Shown here: positions 1 through 8,487 of the stretch, in pieces
How the letters are laid out: the number at the start of each line of letters is the position of its first letter
Position numbering within the stretch: position 1 is the stretch's first letter
Source of the DNA: an uncultured Saprospiraceae bacterium
Lineage (GTDB): Bacteria > Bacteroidota > Bacteroidia > Chitinophagales > Saprospiraceae
Assembly (NCBI GenBank): GCA_937929885.1
Contig: CALFUQ010000128.1
Coordinates: 1-35,972, forward strand
Direction of reading: 5' to 3'
DNA length: 35,972 nt
Notes under the pieces: model-generated
What the model saw: the letters and a program-made list of their open reading frames with translations, nothing else
Database searches by the model: none
What the model was told of the DNA's origin: nothing
Made by a program: the position numbers and the translations under genes

Positions 1-465
1 TTTAAAGGAATCGGCGAAGCTAAAGCTATATCAATAGTAGCTGCATTAGAGCTAGGTCGCAGAAGGAATGGTACAGATAAAACTATAAAATCCAAAATCA
101 CTTCTAGTAACGATGCTTATCAAGCGTTACTCCCAAAGCTTCAAGATCTCAATACCGAGGAGTTTTGGGTGCTTATGCTCAATCGACAAAATGAGATCAT
201 AGAACTTAAGCAAATAAGTAGCGGAGGAGTAGCAGGTACTGTTGTAGATCCTAAAGTTATTTTTAAAAGCGCTCTACAGTTTTTGGCAAGCGGAATCATC
301 CTAAGTCATAATCACCCATCAGGGAATCTAAAGCCAAGCAAAGCTGACATTGCCATCACCAATAAGCTCAAGTCTGCAGGTGAATCTTTAGAGATCAATG
401 TGTTAGATCATTTGATAATTTCTGAGCAAGGTTATTATAGTTTTGCTGATGAAGGGATTATATGA
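1..465 (+). CDS. radC: RadC family JAMM-domain protein, 5' truncated by window edge
   Basis: The reading frame is open from base 1, so the gene enters from the left and only its last 154 codons are present. The visible part begins with a helix-hairpin-helix-like stretch (FKGIGEAKA) and continues into the RadC/MPN (JAMM) domain. The metal-binding signature HNHPSG, followed by a serine and an aspartate (SKAD), is intact, encoded at about bases 310-350. RadC proteins are widespread; a role in DNA repair was long assumed but the biochemical activity is not settled, and the JAMM site suggests a zinc hydrolase. Nothing indicates truncation at the 3' end. No convincing intrinsic terminator follows before the next gene, about 200 bases downstream. 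Confidence 0.93.
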   Translation, partial: FKGIGEAKAISIVAALELGRRRNGTDKTIKSKITSSNDAYQALLPKLQDLNTEEFWVLMLNRQNEIIELKQISSGGVAGTVVDPKVIFKSALQFLASGIILSHNHPSGNLKPSKADIAITNKLKSAGESLEINVLDHLIISEQGYYSFADEGII

Positions 466-583
466 AGCCATGTATGTTTAAGAATGTCTCTTTTAACATC
501 AATTTAATTTGCCAACTGCTTCGTTGAAAAAACTCGTCATAGCTATAGATATATCTGCTTTTTTCGCCACGATATTGAAAAAA

Positions 584-591
584 TAATTTTG
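584..591 (+). promoter_or_regulatory. possible -7 promoter element for the ABC exporter
   Basis: TAATTTTG fits the Bacteroidota -7 consensus TAnnTTTG and lies 70 bases before the exporter ATG in the otherwise non-coding gap 466-661. The expected upstream TTTG is not present at the right distance (there is only a T run), so this is a weak call. Confidence 0.3.
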
Positions 592-661
592 AAATCTCAA
601 AGGACACCTTCAAACATAAATGGTTTAAAACATCGTACCTTGCACATAGTTAGCGCACAGC

Positions 662-2617
662 ATGGAGAATCAGAAAAAGAAGTTTGATTATGATACGTTT
701 GTTAGGATAATTGCCTTAGCAAAACCCCATAAAGCGGTTTTCATTACTGCGATTACATTGTCGGTAATTGTTGCGGTTATATCTCCGATCCGTCCTTATC
801 TAGTTAATGTAATGGTTAATGATTACATCAGTAATACTGTTATTAAGCTAGATCCACAGCAAGAAGGATTTAATCAGGCTACTACTTTTGGTAAGCTAGT
901 GATGTCTAATTTAGAATTTACATCCAATGATGAAAATGGCTTATTAACAATAAAAGGTTTTAACGCAAGCGAGCTTGAAAAAATCGAGGGGAACCTTGCA
1001 GGATTTGAGTATGAGAAGGTGACAGGAGATCTTGATGGTTTACTCAAGATCGCAATGATATTTATTATTGTGATCTTGCTAACTGTGTTTATCAGATATC
1101 TATTTATCTACCGCACTGCTTTAATTGGTCAGCTAGTAATTAAAGATCTGAGAGTTAAAGTATTCAGACACATAACTAATCTGCGTCTAAGATATTTTGA
1201 TCAGACACCTATCGGCAAGCTTACTACTAGGACAACTAATGATATAGAAGCTATCAATACTAGTTTTACAAATGGTCTTGTAACTATGGTTGCAGATGTA
1301 CTCACGATTTTTTCTGTGATTGGCATTATGGCATTCACTAGTTGGAGGCTCACATTGCTTAGCTTGACTACTTTACCTTTGCTAATGGTAGCGACTTATA
1401 TCTTCAAAGAAAAAGTAAAAGCGGCTTTTCAGATTGTGCGGACTCAGGTATCTACCATGAATGCTTTTTTGCAAGAGCGAATCACTGGTATGCGGATCGT
1501 TCAAATATTTAATGCAGAAAAAAACGAGATGGAAAAATTTAAATCCATCAATAGGAAGTATACACAAGCTAACTTAGATTCAATATTTTACTACGCTACG
1601 TTTTTCCCAGTTGTAGAAATTATAAACTATTTCACTCTTGCTCTGATGGTCTGGATCGGATCTAAATGGTTTCTTAATGACCAAGTAACTTTAGGAGCAT
1701 TGATTGCTTTCCCGATCTATATCAGTATGATGTTTAGACCAGTGCGTATGCTTGCTGATAAATTTAATACACTCCAGATGGGATTGGTTGCAGCTGAGAG
1801 AGTTTTTAATGTATTGGATAACAAAGAGATTATACCTGATAACGGTTACCTCCAGCCAGCAAAACTTACTGGCAAAATAGAATTTAAAGATGTCACCTTT
1901 TCTTACGATGGTGAGAATAGAGTTATTAAAAATTTAAATTTTTCTGTAGAGCCTGGGGAGACTTTAGCTATAGTGGGCAGTACAGGATCTGGTAAATCTA
2001 CAATTATCAATATCTTGAATAGATTTTATGATATAGAGAGTGGACAGATTCTGCTTGATGACGAAAATCTATCGAAGTACAAGTTAGAAGGATTAAGGTC
2101 TAGAATGTCAATGGTGTTACAAGACGTTTTCTTATTCACGGGAAGTGTGATGGAAAATATCACGCTAAAAGATGATAGCTATACAAAAGCTCAAGTTATT
2201 GAAGCATCTAAGATTATTGGTGCTCATGCATTCTTTGAAAAATTACCAGAGGGTTATGACTTTGTAGTTATGGAGCGGGGAGCAAATTTATCGATGGGGC
2301 AGAGACAGCTTATATCTTTTGTAAGAGCTTTGTTGTACGATCCTGACATTTTAATTTTAGATGAGGCAACTTCCTCGATCGATACGGAGACTGAATCTAT
2401 TATTCAATACGCGATAGAGAAGCTTATCGAAAAACGTACATCTATAATTATAGCACATAGACTATCTACCATAAAACATGCACATAAAATTATGGTAATG
2501 GAACATGGAGAAAAACTAGAGATCGGATCTCACGTAGAATTGCTCAAAAACGAAAATGGTAAATATCGAGAACTCTATGAAATGCAATTCTCGTCCGAAG
2601 AGCAGGAAGTAGCATAA
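662..2617 (+). CDS. ABC exporter, fused permease-ATPase (MsbA-like)
   Basis: A 651-residue half-transporter with an N-terminal type I exporter membrane domain (about residues 20-375) and a C-terminal nucleotide-binding domain. The Walker A motif GSTGSGKS starts at residue 439, the signature LSMGQ at 543, Walker B ILILDEA has its Asp-Glu at 567-568, and the switch histidine is in the IIAHRLS segment. Between the first two membrane helices there is a non-membrane insert of roughly 70 residues (about 55-125), longer than the short loop of E. coli MsbA and probably periplasmic. Such proteins work as homodimers or paired heterodimers in the inner membrane and export lipids, peptides or drugs; the substrate cannot be read from sequence. 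No second half-transporter is adjacent, which favours a homodimer. The ATG at 662 is followed directly by a polar, basic N-terminus typical of the family. Confidence 0.9.
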   Translation: MENQKKKFDYDTFVRIIALAKPHKAVFITAITLSVIVAVISPIRPYLVNVMVNDYISNTVIKLDPQQEGFNQATTFGKLVMSNLEFTSNDENGLLTIKGFNASELEKIEGNLAGFEYEKVTGDLDGLLKIAMIFIIVILLTVFIRYLFIYRTALIGQLVIKDLRVKVFRHITNLRLRYFDQTPIGKLTTRTTNDIEAINTSFTNGLVTMVADVLTIFSVIGIMAFTSWRLTLLSLTTLPLLMVATYIFKEKVKAAFQIVRTQVSTMNAFLQERITGMRIVQIFNAEKNEMEKFKSINRKYTQANLDSIFYYATFFPVVEIINYFTLALMVWIGSKWFLNDQVTLGALIAFPIYISMMFRPVRMLADKFNTLQMGLVAAERVFNVLDNKEIIPDNGYLQPAKLTGKIEFKDVTFSYDGENRVIKNLNFSVEPGETLAIVGSTGSGKSTIINILNRFYDIESGQILLDDENLSKYKLEGLRSRMSMVLQDVFLFTGSVMENITLKDDSYTKAQVIEASKIIGAHAFFEKLPEGYDFVVMERGANLSMGQRQLISFVRALLYDPDILILDEATSSIDTETESIIQYAIEKLIEKRTSIIIAHRLSTIKHAHKIMVMEHGEKLEIGSHVELLKNENGKYRELYEMQFSSEEQEVA

Positions 2618-2720
2618 ATTTAAAGCTCAATCATTACTCTTCTATATTTTCACATTGCTTTACAAACTATACTTTGGTTATCTTAGTTATATAAATAGTC
2701 TACATCAGAAATAAGACAGC

Positions 2721-3197
2721 ATGACACAAAGAAGACAACAAGGAGGATCATTCAATTTAGTCATTGGAGTAGTAATGCTTGTTGTTGCTGTTATGGCGCT
2801 TTGGTTCGTGTTTAAAAGCGTTTTTGCCTTGCTTGCTTGGCTAGCTCCAGTTTTGTTAATTATCACATTGGTGCTTGACAGGAGTGTGGTGTTTGACTAT
2901 GTGAAAGGCATGGGTAATAGATTAAAAAATGACACCTTAATGGGCGTTGCTCAACTAGCAGGAACTTTTTTCTTCTTTCCATTGGTTTCAGCTTTTCTTT
3001 TTGGGAAAGCCATGTTGCTCAGAAAGGTAGGTAAGATCAAAGGCCAGATGGAGACAGAAAAGGAAGGTGAGTTTGCTGAATACGAAGAGCTGGAAGATGA
3101 TGAAGTCTTAGACTTAAAGGATGTCGAAGAAGTGGTCCAGACAAGAACACCTACTACAAAGCCTAACAACAATTACGACGATCTTTTCAACGAATAA
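2721..3197 (+). CDS. small membrane protein of unknown function with acidic tail
   Basis: A 158-residue protein I cannot assign to a named family. It has two closely spaced hydrophobic segments near the N-terminus (about residues 12-32 and 35-52), a third hydrophobic stretch around 75-95 (rich in F and L), a short basic segment (LLRKVGKIKG), then a strongly acidic region (about 110-140) and a polar end finishing NNNYDDLFNE. The basic-after-membrane pattern suggests that the acidic tail is cytoplasmic. It lies only 30 bases upstream of the glycosyltransferase gene on the same strand, so the two are probably co-transcribed and this protein may serve the same envelope process. The ORF has normal codon use for the region and is unlikely to be spurious; function is unknown. 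Confidence 0.75.
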   Translation: MTQRRQQGGSFNLVIGVVMLVVAVMALWFVFKSVFALLAWLAPVLLIITLVLDRSVVFDYVKGMGNRLKNDTLMGVAQLAGTFFFFPLVSAFLFGKAMLLRKVGKIKGQMETEKEGEFAEYEELEDDEVLDLKDVEEVVQTRTPTTKPNNNYDDLFNE

Positions 3198-3227
3198 TTT
3201 CTATCCTTTTCTCAAAGGAAATTAACT

Positions 3228-4355
3228 GTGATATTTTACTACATCTCTTGTATCGTCCTTGCAATCGTTTACGTATACCTGCTGTCGGGTTATATCACTA
3301 GTTGGAATAAGATTGAAGATTGGCAAACTCCCAACCATTTTTTACCTTCCCGATTCTTATCCATTGTTATCGCTGCTAGAAATGAGGCAAAAGATATAGC
3401 TGCCTGCCTTAATACTATCACAGATAACGACTATCCGAAAAATCAATACGAGATAATTTTAATTGATGATCACTCAGAAGATGAGACCTACAAAATTGCA
3501 TCCGCATTGAATATTCCCAATCTTAAAATATTAAAACAGGAAGAGGGAAGGCAAGGTAAAAAGCAAGCACTAAAATTAGGTATTCGAGAATCTAAGGGAG
3601 AGCTAATCTTAACCACTGATGCTGATTGTACTTATGATAAGGATTGGTTGAGTACGATGGTTTCTTATTTTGAAGGTGTGCAAGCTAAGTTAGTCACTGG
3701 CCCAATTGCATTTGAAAACCCAAAAGGAATATTCCAAAAATTTCAAGCACTGGATTTAAATGGCTTAATGGTAATAACCGCAGCTGGTATACAATCAGAA
3801 AAGCAGTTTATGGCTAATGGTGCAAACATGCTGTACTCTAAAGAAATATTCGATGAAGTAAACGGGTATAGAGGAAATGAGCATTTAGCTTCTGGTGATG
3901 ATATGTTTTTGGTGCACAAGATTTCTGAGCTTTACCCTGATGATGTCCACTTTGTTAAGGCAAAAGCTTCTGAAGTTTATACTGCGGCGGAACCAGACCT
4001 ATTAAGCTTTTTACAACAGAGAAAGCGCTGGGCAACAAAAACTACACACTATACCGATCGTGCACTGCTCTCAGTCTTAGTCTCCGTATTTTTACTTTGT
4101 ATTACTATCGTGTTGAATGTATTTATATTCTCATGGTTTAGCTCATTATTCCTTTTTATCGGAATTTTCCAGCTGTTTATAAAAATGATTTTAGACTATT
4201 TATTTCTTGCTAACATCACTGGGTACTTTGGTACTAAGTCTTTGATGAAGTCATTCTTTCCTGCAAATGTGATGCATCTTTTTTACATCTGCTATAGTGG
4301 GGTTGCAGGATTATTTGGAGGGACTTATAAGTGGAAGGGTAGAGAGGTTAGTTAG
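3228..4355 (+). CDS. family 2 glycosyltransferase, membrane-anchored
   Basis: A 375-residue GT-A enzyme that transfers a sugar from a nucleotide-sugar donor, probably on the cytoplasmic face of the inner membrane. There is one N-terminal membrane helix (residues 1-22), then the GT2 fold: the nucleotide-binding start SIVIAARNE, a DD pair at 80-81, the metal-binding DAD at 131-133, an acceptor-side GDD at 223-225, and a QQRKRW motif at 263-268 of the kind found in processive GT2 enzymes. Two or three membrane helices follow (about 280-360), ending just before the basic C-terminus. The start is GTG at 3228, preceded by a purine-rich AAAGGAA; no in-frame ATG gives a complete N-terminal helix. The product could be an exopolysaccharide or a glycolipid. 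It converges on feoB with only 10 bases between the two stop codons. Confidence 0.85.
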   Translation: MIFYYISCIVLAIVYVYLLSGYITSWNKIEDWQTPNHFLPSRFLSIVIAARNEAKDIAACLNTITDNDYPKNQYEIILIDDHSEDETYKIASALNIPNLKILKQEEGRQGKKQALKLGIRESKGELILTTDADCTYDKDWLSTMVSYFEGVQAKLVTGPIAFENPKGIFQKFQALDLNGLMVITAAGIQSEKQFMANGANMLYSKEIFDEVNGYRGNEHLASGDDMFLVHKISELYPDDVHFVKAKASEVYTAAEPDLLSFLQQRKRWATKTTHYTDRALLSVLVSVFLLCITIVLNVFIFSWFSSLFLFIGIFQLFIKMILDYLFLANITGYFGTKSLMKSFFPANVMHLFYICYSGVAGLFGGTYKWKGREVS

Positions 4356-4365
4356 TCTGTCCTTT

Positions 4366-6417
4366 TTAACTAAAAAACTGATAAGTACCAAATGCAGCCA
4401 CATAAGCAATCGCCGTCATAACCACAAACTGCAAGATCGGCCATTTCCAAGTGCCAGTTTCTCGCTTCACAATTGCCAATGTACTCATACACTGCATCGC
4501 AAAGACATAAAAGATCAGTAAAGACATAGAGGTAGCTACATTAAACTGTGGCTTGAGCGTATGTGGATTCTTCTCTGCTTTAAGCTTACCTATTAATGTC
4601 TGTTCACTGAAATCTGCATTGACACTGTAGATGGTTGCTAAAGTTCCTACAAACACTTCCCGAGCAGCAAATGAACTAAGCAAAGCAATACTGATTTTCC
4701 AATCATAACCCAATGGTCTGACAACAGGCTCCATTACTTTTCCAATCTTTCCAGCGTAAGATTCTTGTAGCTTAAAAGCGTTGATTTCATCTTCTAATAC
4801 TCCTTCATCTACTACACCAGCACTAACTTTCTCGGATCTGAATTGATCTATTTTATCTTGATAATTACCTGGCCCAAATGAAGCTAAGAACCACAAAATG
4901 ATAGAAATAAAAAATATTACTTTACCTGCCTCAACTACAAAGGTCTTCACCTTCTCATAAGTCATTACAAAGATCTCTCTGAACTTAGGTAAAGAGTAAT
5001 CAGGTATTTCCATGAGTAGTGATTTACTTCCTTCACTCTTAAATATTTTGCTCAATGCTAGCGATCCAAATAATGCCGCTAGTGTTCCTAGTGCATAAAG
5101 ACCGAATAGTGTAACACCTTTAAGATTCATAAAACCCAAAACCTCTTTATCTGGAATTGCAATTGCAATGAATATCACATAGACAGGCAACCTAGCACTA
5201 CAAGTCATGAATGGTGTAACCAAAATAGTAATCAATCTTTCTTTTGCATTATCAATAGTCCTAGCTGCCATAATCCCAGGGATCGAACAAGCTACCCCAG
5301 AAATTAGCGGAACTACACTCCGTCCATTAAGCCCAAACTTCTGCATAATCCGATCGGTCAAGAAAACAACCCGAGACATATATCCAGTCCCCTCTAAAAA
5401 AGCAATAAAAATAAACAGCAGAGCAATCTGCGGAATGAAAATCAAAACTCCACCAAGTCCAGGTATGATCCCCTCAGATACTAATCTGCCTAATATCCCT
5501 TCCCCAAAAATATTCACTGCCTGCTCGCTCATGAAAGCAAACGAAGCATCTAATAAATCCATTGGCCATGCCGACCAAGCATAGATAGCTTGGAAAATTA
5601 GGAAAAGAATAAAAACGAAAATCAATCCTCCTAAGATGGGGTGCAGGATTATATTGTCAAGCCACTTAGTACGCTCGTTTAAATTTAAGTTAACAGGCTT
5701 TTGCATTACCTGTTCTGTGATACTATTAAGAAATCGTCGTCTATTTTTTAAATCAATGATCATACTTGACGAGTGAAACTCGCTATGACCATTACTGTTA
5801 CCTAAGTTGAGTTTGTAGGCATCGTATACTTCCTTGATCCAGTTATTATATCCGTTGCCATGATCCTCTGGTGCTGCTAATTTGTCATAGTAGCTACGAA
5901 GATAGGAGTGAGGGTGCGTAAAATTACTTTCTCTTATTTGCTCCGTTAGGTCTGCAAGTGATTCTTTAGACTTTGCATTGGTGGTTATAAACTTAGCTCC
6001 TGTTAGACTCTTTAATTTCTCCAGGTCAATTTTCACTTCATTTGCTTCAGCTTTGTCAATCATATTGATAACAAACAAAACGGGGAAACCTAAATCTACA
6101 ACTTGAGAAAAGAGTAAAAGTGATTTGTCTAACTGAGTAGCATCAGCGATAAACACAACACCTGAAAGGTCATCTTTTTGATGCAACAATTCTTCTACAA
6201 CGACAGCTTCGTCATACGAGTTAGGATATAGATCATACAAACCAGGTATATCTATAACCTCTACGTCATTATTTCTAAGGAGCTTACCTGATTTTTTAGA
6301 GACGGTAATCCCTGGATAGTTTCCGACCTTTTGATTAAGTCCAGTGATCCCGTTAAATATGGATGTCTTTCCAGAATTAGGGTTACCGATTAATGCTATT
6401 TTGAATGAAGTGTTCAA
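4366..6417 (-). CDS. feoB: ferrous iron transporter FeoB
   Basis: A 683-residue Fe(II) transporter of the inner membrane. The N-terminal GTPase domain shows G1 GNPNSGKTS (about residues 10-18), a G2 segment around GNYPGIT, G3 DIPGLYD and G4 NMID. A helical linker follows, then a membrane domain from about residue 255. The two Gate motifs are recognisable: a conserved Cys in GVACSIPGIMAAR and the second, CSARLPVYVIF. The protein is somewhat shorter than E. coli FeoB (773 residues) but spans all family regions. It starts eight bases after feoA ends, an operon arrangement seen widely. The promoter before feoA carries a probable DtxR-type operator, so metal-dependent repression is likely. The 3' end is 10 bases from the convergent glycosyltransferase gene. 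Confidence 0.96.
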   Translation of the reverse strand: MNTSFKIALIGNPNSGKTSIFNGITGLNQKVGNYPGITVSKKSGKLLRNNDVEVIDIPGLYDLYPNSYDEAVVVEELLHQKDDLSGVVFIADATQLDKSLLLFSQVVDLGFPVLFVINMIDKAEANEVKIDLEKLKSLTGAKFITTNAKSKESLADLTEQIRESNFTHPHSYLRSYYDKLAAPEDHGNGYNNWIKEVYDAYKLNLGNSNGHSEFHSSSMIIDLKNRRRFLNSITEQVMQKPVNLNLNERTKWLDNIILHPILGGLIFVFILFLIFQAIYAWSAWPMDLLDASFAFMSEQAVNIFGEGILGRLVSEGIIPGLGGVLIFIPQIALLFIFIAFLEGTGYMSRVVFLTDRIMQKFGLNGRSVVPLISGVACSIPGIMAARTIDNAKERLITILVTPFMTCSARLPVYVIFIAIAIPDKEVLGFMNLKGVTLFGLYALGTLAALFGSLALSKIFKSEGSKSLLMEIPDYSLPKFREIFVMTYEKVKTFVVEAGKVIFFISIILWFLASFGPGNYQDKIDQFRSEKVSAGVVDEGVLEDEINAFKLQESYAGKIGKVMEPVVRPLGYDWKISIALLSSFAAREVFVGTLATIYSVNADFSEQTLIGKLKAEKNPHTLKPQFNVATSMSLLIFYVFAMQCMSTLAIVKRETGTWKWPILQFVVMTAIAYVAAFGTYQFFS

Positions 6418-6425
6418 TTCTGGAT

Positions 6426-6653
6426 TTAATTAATTGGGGCTACTTCTATAAGTGTAGTGTCAGACTTCCTCATTATTACTTGCCTATTATTGGTGCAGAT
6501 GTAGTAAGGGCCATTGAGTGGCGCTTTAAATTTTAGCTCGATCTGATGATTGATACCGATACCTAGCGATGTCAATCTCTTTATAAAATTGAATTCATTC
6601 TTTATATCTGTGATAAAGGCTTTCTGGTCTTTCTTGAGATCGGTCAATAACAT
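6426..6653 (-). CDS. feoA: FeoA, small SH3-like partner of FeoB
   Basis: A 75-residue protein covering a complete FeoA domain: a compact beta-barrel of SH3 type with the usual LTSLGIGINHQIEL core and the closing beta-strands (QVIMRKSDTTLIEV). FeoA is a cytosolic accessory protein for FeoB. It is the first gene of a feoA-feoB unit; the 75 bases between its start and the upstream metal ABC ATPase gene contain a -7-like element and an inverted repeat ending three bases from the start codon, so feoAB has its own regulated promoter rather than only read-through from the dtxR-like operon. Confidence 0.92.
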   Translation of the reverse strand: MLLTDLKKDQKAFITDIKNEFNFIKRLTSLGIGINHQIELKFKAPLNGPYYICTNNRQVIMRKSDTTLIEVAPIN

Positions 6654-6655
6654 TA

Positions 6656-6672
6656 TTTAGATTTGGTCTAAA
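6656..6672 (-). promoter_or_regulatory. probable DtxR/MntR-type operator before feoA
   Basis: An inverted repeat with half-sites TTTAGA (6656-6661) and TCTAAA (6667-6672) and a 5-base spacer. It ends three bases from the feoA start codon and follows the -7-like element, so it would cover the transcription start. The half-sites are identical to those of the inverted repeat in the promoter region of the DtxR-family gene (9185-9200) and resemble the TTAGG/CCTAA halves of DtxR and IdeR boxes. The 5-base spacer differs from the 4-base spacer of the other copy. Confidence 0.6.
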
Positions 6673-6677
6673 CAATG

Positions 6678-6685
6678 CAAACGTA
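6678..6685 (-). promoter_or_regulatory. -7 promoter element of feoAB
   Basis: On the minus strand this reads TACGTTTG, an exact match to the Bacteroidota TAnnTTTG pattern, 24 bases upstream of the feoA start codon. A clear upstream TTTG is not found at 19-21 bases, so the call rests on the -7 element and its position next to the operator. Confidence 0.5.
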
Positions 6686-6728
6686 CATATTTTTAAGCAA
6701 TTTCTCTTGAAAGGATAATGAAGAATAG

Positions 6729-7478
6729 CTACTCAAAAAGCCCAGTCTTATGCAGTATGGTCAACTGTGGTCCATAAGCTTTGGCGATGTTCTCTTTAGT
6801 GAAAGTTGTTTCTGTATCACCATAAGCAATAAGTCGTTGATTAAGCAAGATCACTTTGTTAAAATACTCATCAACAGAGGAGAGATCATGATGAACAACT
6901 AATAAAGTTTTATTCTGGCTCGCAAGATCTTTGAGGATCTGTATTATTTTTTCTTCAGTAGTAATATCGACTCCTACGAATGGCTCATCCAAGAAAAAAA
7001 TATCTGCCTGCTGGCATAAAGCTCTAGCGATAAAAACACGCTGCTGTTGCCCTCCAGATAATTCTCCGATTTGTCTGTTGGCCAAATCACTAATGCCAAT
7101 ATCTTCCATTGCCTGCATGGCAATATCATTATCTTCTTTGTTTAATCTCTGAAGTATTTTTTTGTGAGGGTACCTCCCCATTAACACGATGTCTCTGACT
7201 GTAGCTGGGAAGTTCCAATCTACTTCATCTTTTTGTGGGACATAGGCCAGTCGTTTTCTAACTTCATTGACATCCTTGCCGAATACTTCTATCTCTCCAG
7301 AGCTAGTATCGATTAACTCGAGGATAGATTTAAAAAGAGTGGATTTGCCAGCACCGTTCGGACCGACTACTCCATAGATATTACCAGCTTCTAACTCTAG
7401 ATAGATATTGTAAAGAACACGTTTACGTTCATAAGAAACAGAAAGTCCTGATACTGATATAGTTTTTTCTCCTGCCAA
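6729..7478 (-). CDS. metal ABC transporter ATPase (ZnuC/TroB-like)
   Basis: A 249-residue ABC ATPase of the Zn/Mn import family. Walker A is GPNGAGKST (about residues 38-46), the signature is LSGGQQQR, Walker B ends FFLDEP, and the switch histidine is in VVHHDL. Sequence style matches ZnuC, MntB and TroB rather than iron-siderophore ATPases. The start is TTG at 7478: it follows the TAA of the upstream binding-protein gene with no gap, and no ATG or GTG lies close enough inside to keep the first beta-strand. This zero-base junction implies coupled translation. The gene should energise a membrane permease, but none is encoded next to it: the next genes are feoA and feoB. Preferred metal (Zn or Mn) is not certain. 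Confidence 0.9.
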   Translation of the reverse strand: MAGEKTISVSGLSVSYERKRVLYNIYLELEAGNIYGVVGPNGAGKSTLFKSILELIDTSSGEIEVFGKDVNEVRKRLAYVPQKDEVDWNFPATVRDIVLMGRYPHKKILQRLNKEDNDIAMQAMEDIGISDLANRQIGELSGGQQQRVFIARALCQQADIFFLDEPFVGVDITTEEKIIQILKDLASQNKTLLVVHHDLSSVDEYFNKVILLNQRLIAYGDTETTFTKENIAKAYGPQLTILHKTGLFE

Positions 7479-8486
7479 TTAGCTTAGCTTTTTAATCAAG
7501 AATAACATTCCTCCTAGAAGTAATAGTCCCATAATTCCGTATAAGATAAGATTAGACTTCCCGCCCTTGTTTTCTATTCCTACTTCTTCAGACTTATCAG
7601 TAGCGCCAGCAGATAGTCCAGCTACAATTGTGTTAGTATTTGACTTAATCATATCCAGGTATGTAGCTGCAGGACTATCTTTATCACCTAGCGAATCTGC
7701 GTACAACTTGCCGCCGATAATCGCGCCATTATCACTTGCAATTAGCTTAAGCTGTTTGGGATTAATAGTGCTTTCTACGAATACTGATGGCACTTCATAC
7801 CTTTTAATAGTGTAACTCACGCGCTTGATATCTGAGGTTTGTATTTCAGAGTCTGTTGAGATTCCTTGTATCGCTTCTAAGCGGATTCCATATCGCTTAC
7901 CGTAATATTTAAAGGCATCATGAGAGGTTATAAGAATCCTTTTTTCTTTTGGAATTTCCTTTATTTTTTCAATTACATAAGCATCTAAATCGGCTAATTG
8001 CTGATCGTAAGATTTGTAATTCGCTTCATATGTAGAGGCGTTAGCAGGATCTAGTTCTTTGAGGGCTTTAGCAATGTTCTTGATGTAAATCCTTCCATTT
8101 GCGAGATCCATCCAAGCATGTGGGTCGGTAGAGTTTTTGTACGTATCGCTTGATATCGGATCTACTCCTTCTGTTATCATGATAGTCTTTCCTTTTGTTC
8201 CCGAGTTTTCGATGAGCTCATTAATCCAGCCTTCAAAAGTTAAACCATTAAGCATCAATAAATCTGCACTCTTCACAAGCTTAGCATCTCGTGGAGTAGG
8301 AGTGTGTAAGTGTGGATCACCTCCGATCGGTACTATGGTTTCTGTAGTTACAAGATCTCCAGCAATATTTTTTACCATGTCGGTAAACATAGTCGCGGAA
8401 GAAACCACAACTGGTTTTTGAGCAATTAACGAACTAGAAAATAATGTGGCTACGAAAATTATATACGTAATATATTTTTGACTCAT
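7479..8486 (-). CDS. periplasmic metal-binding protein of a Zn/Mn ABC importer (TroA/ZnuA-like), with C-terminal membrane anchor
   Basis: Using the ATG at 8486 gives 335 residues with a clean signal peptide (residues 1-22, ending SSSLIAQ). A longer reading from 8552 would add 22 residues, destroy the signal peptide and overlap the regulator gene by 65 bases, so I reject it; with the chosen start the gene lies one base after the regulator's stop. The cluster A-I binding-protein fold is clear, and the four expected ligands are present: His59 (DPHLH), His123 (DPHAW), His189 (TSHDAF) and Asp264 (YADSLG). His at the third position matches TroA/ZnuA rather than PsaA-type Mn proteins, which have Glu there. 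Unusually, a hydrophobic helix at about 309-331 followed by KKLS ends the protein, which would tether it to the inner membrane. It sits between the DtxR-type regulator and the ATPase gene. Confidence 0.9.
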   Translation of the reverse strand: MSQKYITYIIFVATLFSSSLIAQKPVVVSSATMFTDMVKNIAGDLVTTETIVPIGGDPHLHTPTPRDAKLVKSADLLMLNGLTFEGWINELIENSGTKGKTIMITEGVDPISSDTYKNSTDPHAWMDLANGRIYIKNIAKALKELDPANASTYEANYKSYDQQLADLDAYVIEKIKEIPKEKRILITSHDAFKYYGKRYGIRLEAIQGISTDSEIQTSDIKRVSYTIKRYEVPSVFVESTINPKQLKLIASDNGAIIGGKLYADSLGDKDSPAATYLDMIKSNTNTIVAGLSAGATDKSEEVGIENKGGKSNLILYGIMGLLLLGGMLFLIKKLS

Positions 8487-8487
8487 T

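Noticed and set aside
4348-4373. Inverted repeat TTAGTTA/TAACTAA covering both stop codons of the glycosyltransferase and feoB genes
   Set aside because: The stem is AT-rich with a single G-C pair, and no T run follows it on either strand; it may simply reflect the two stop codons facing each other.
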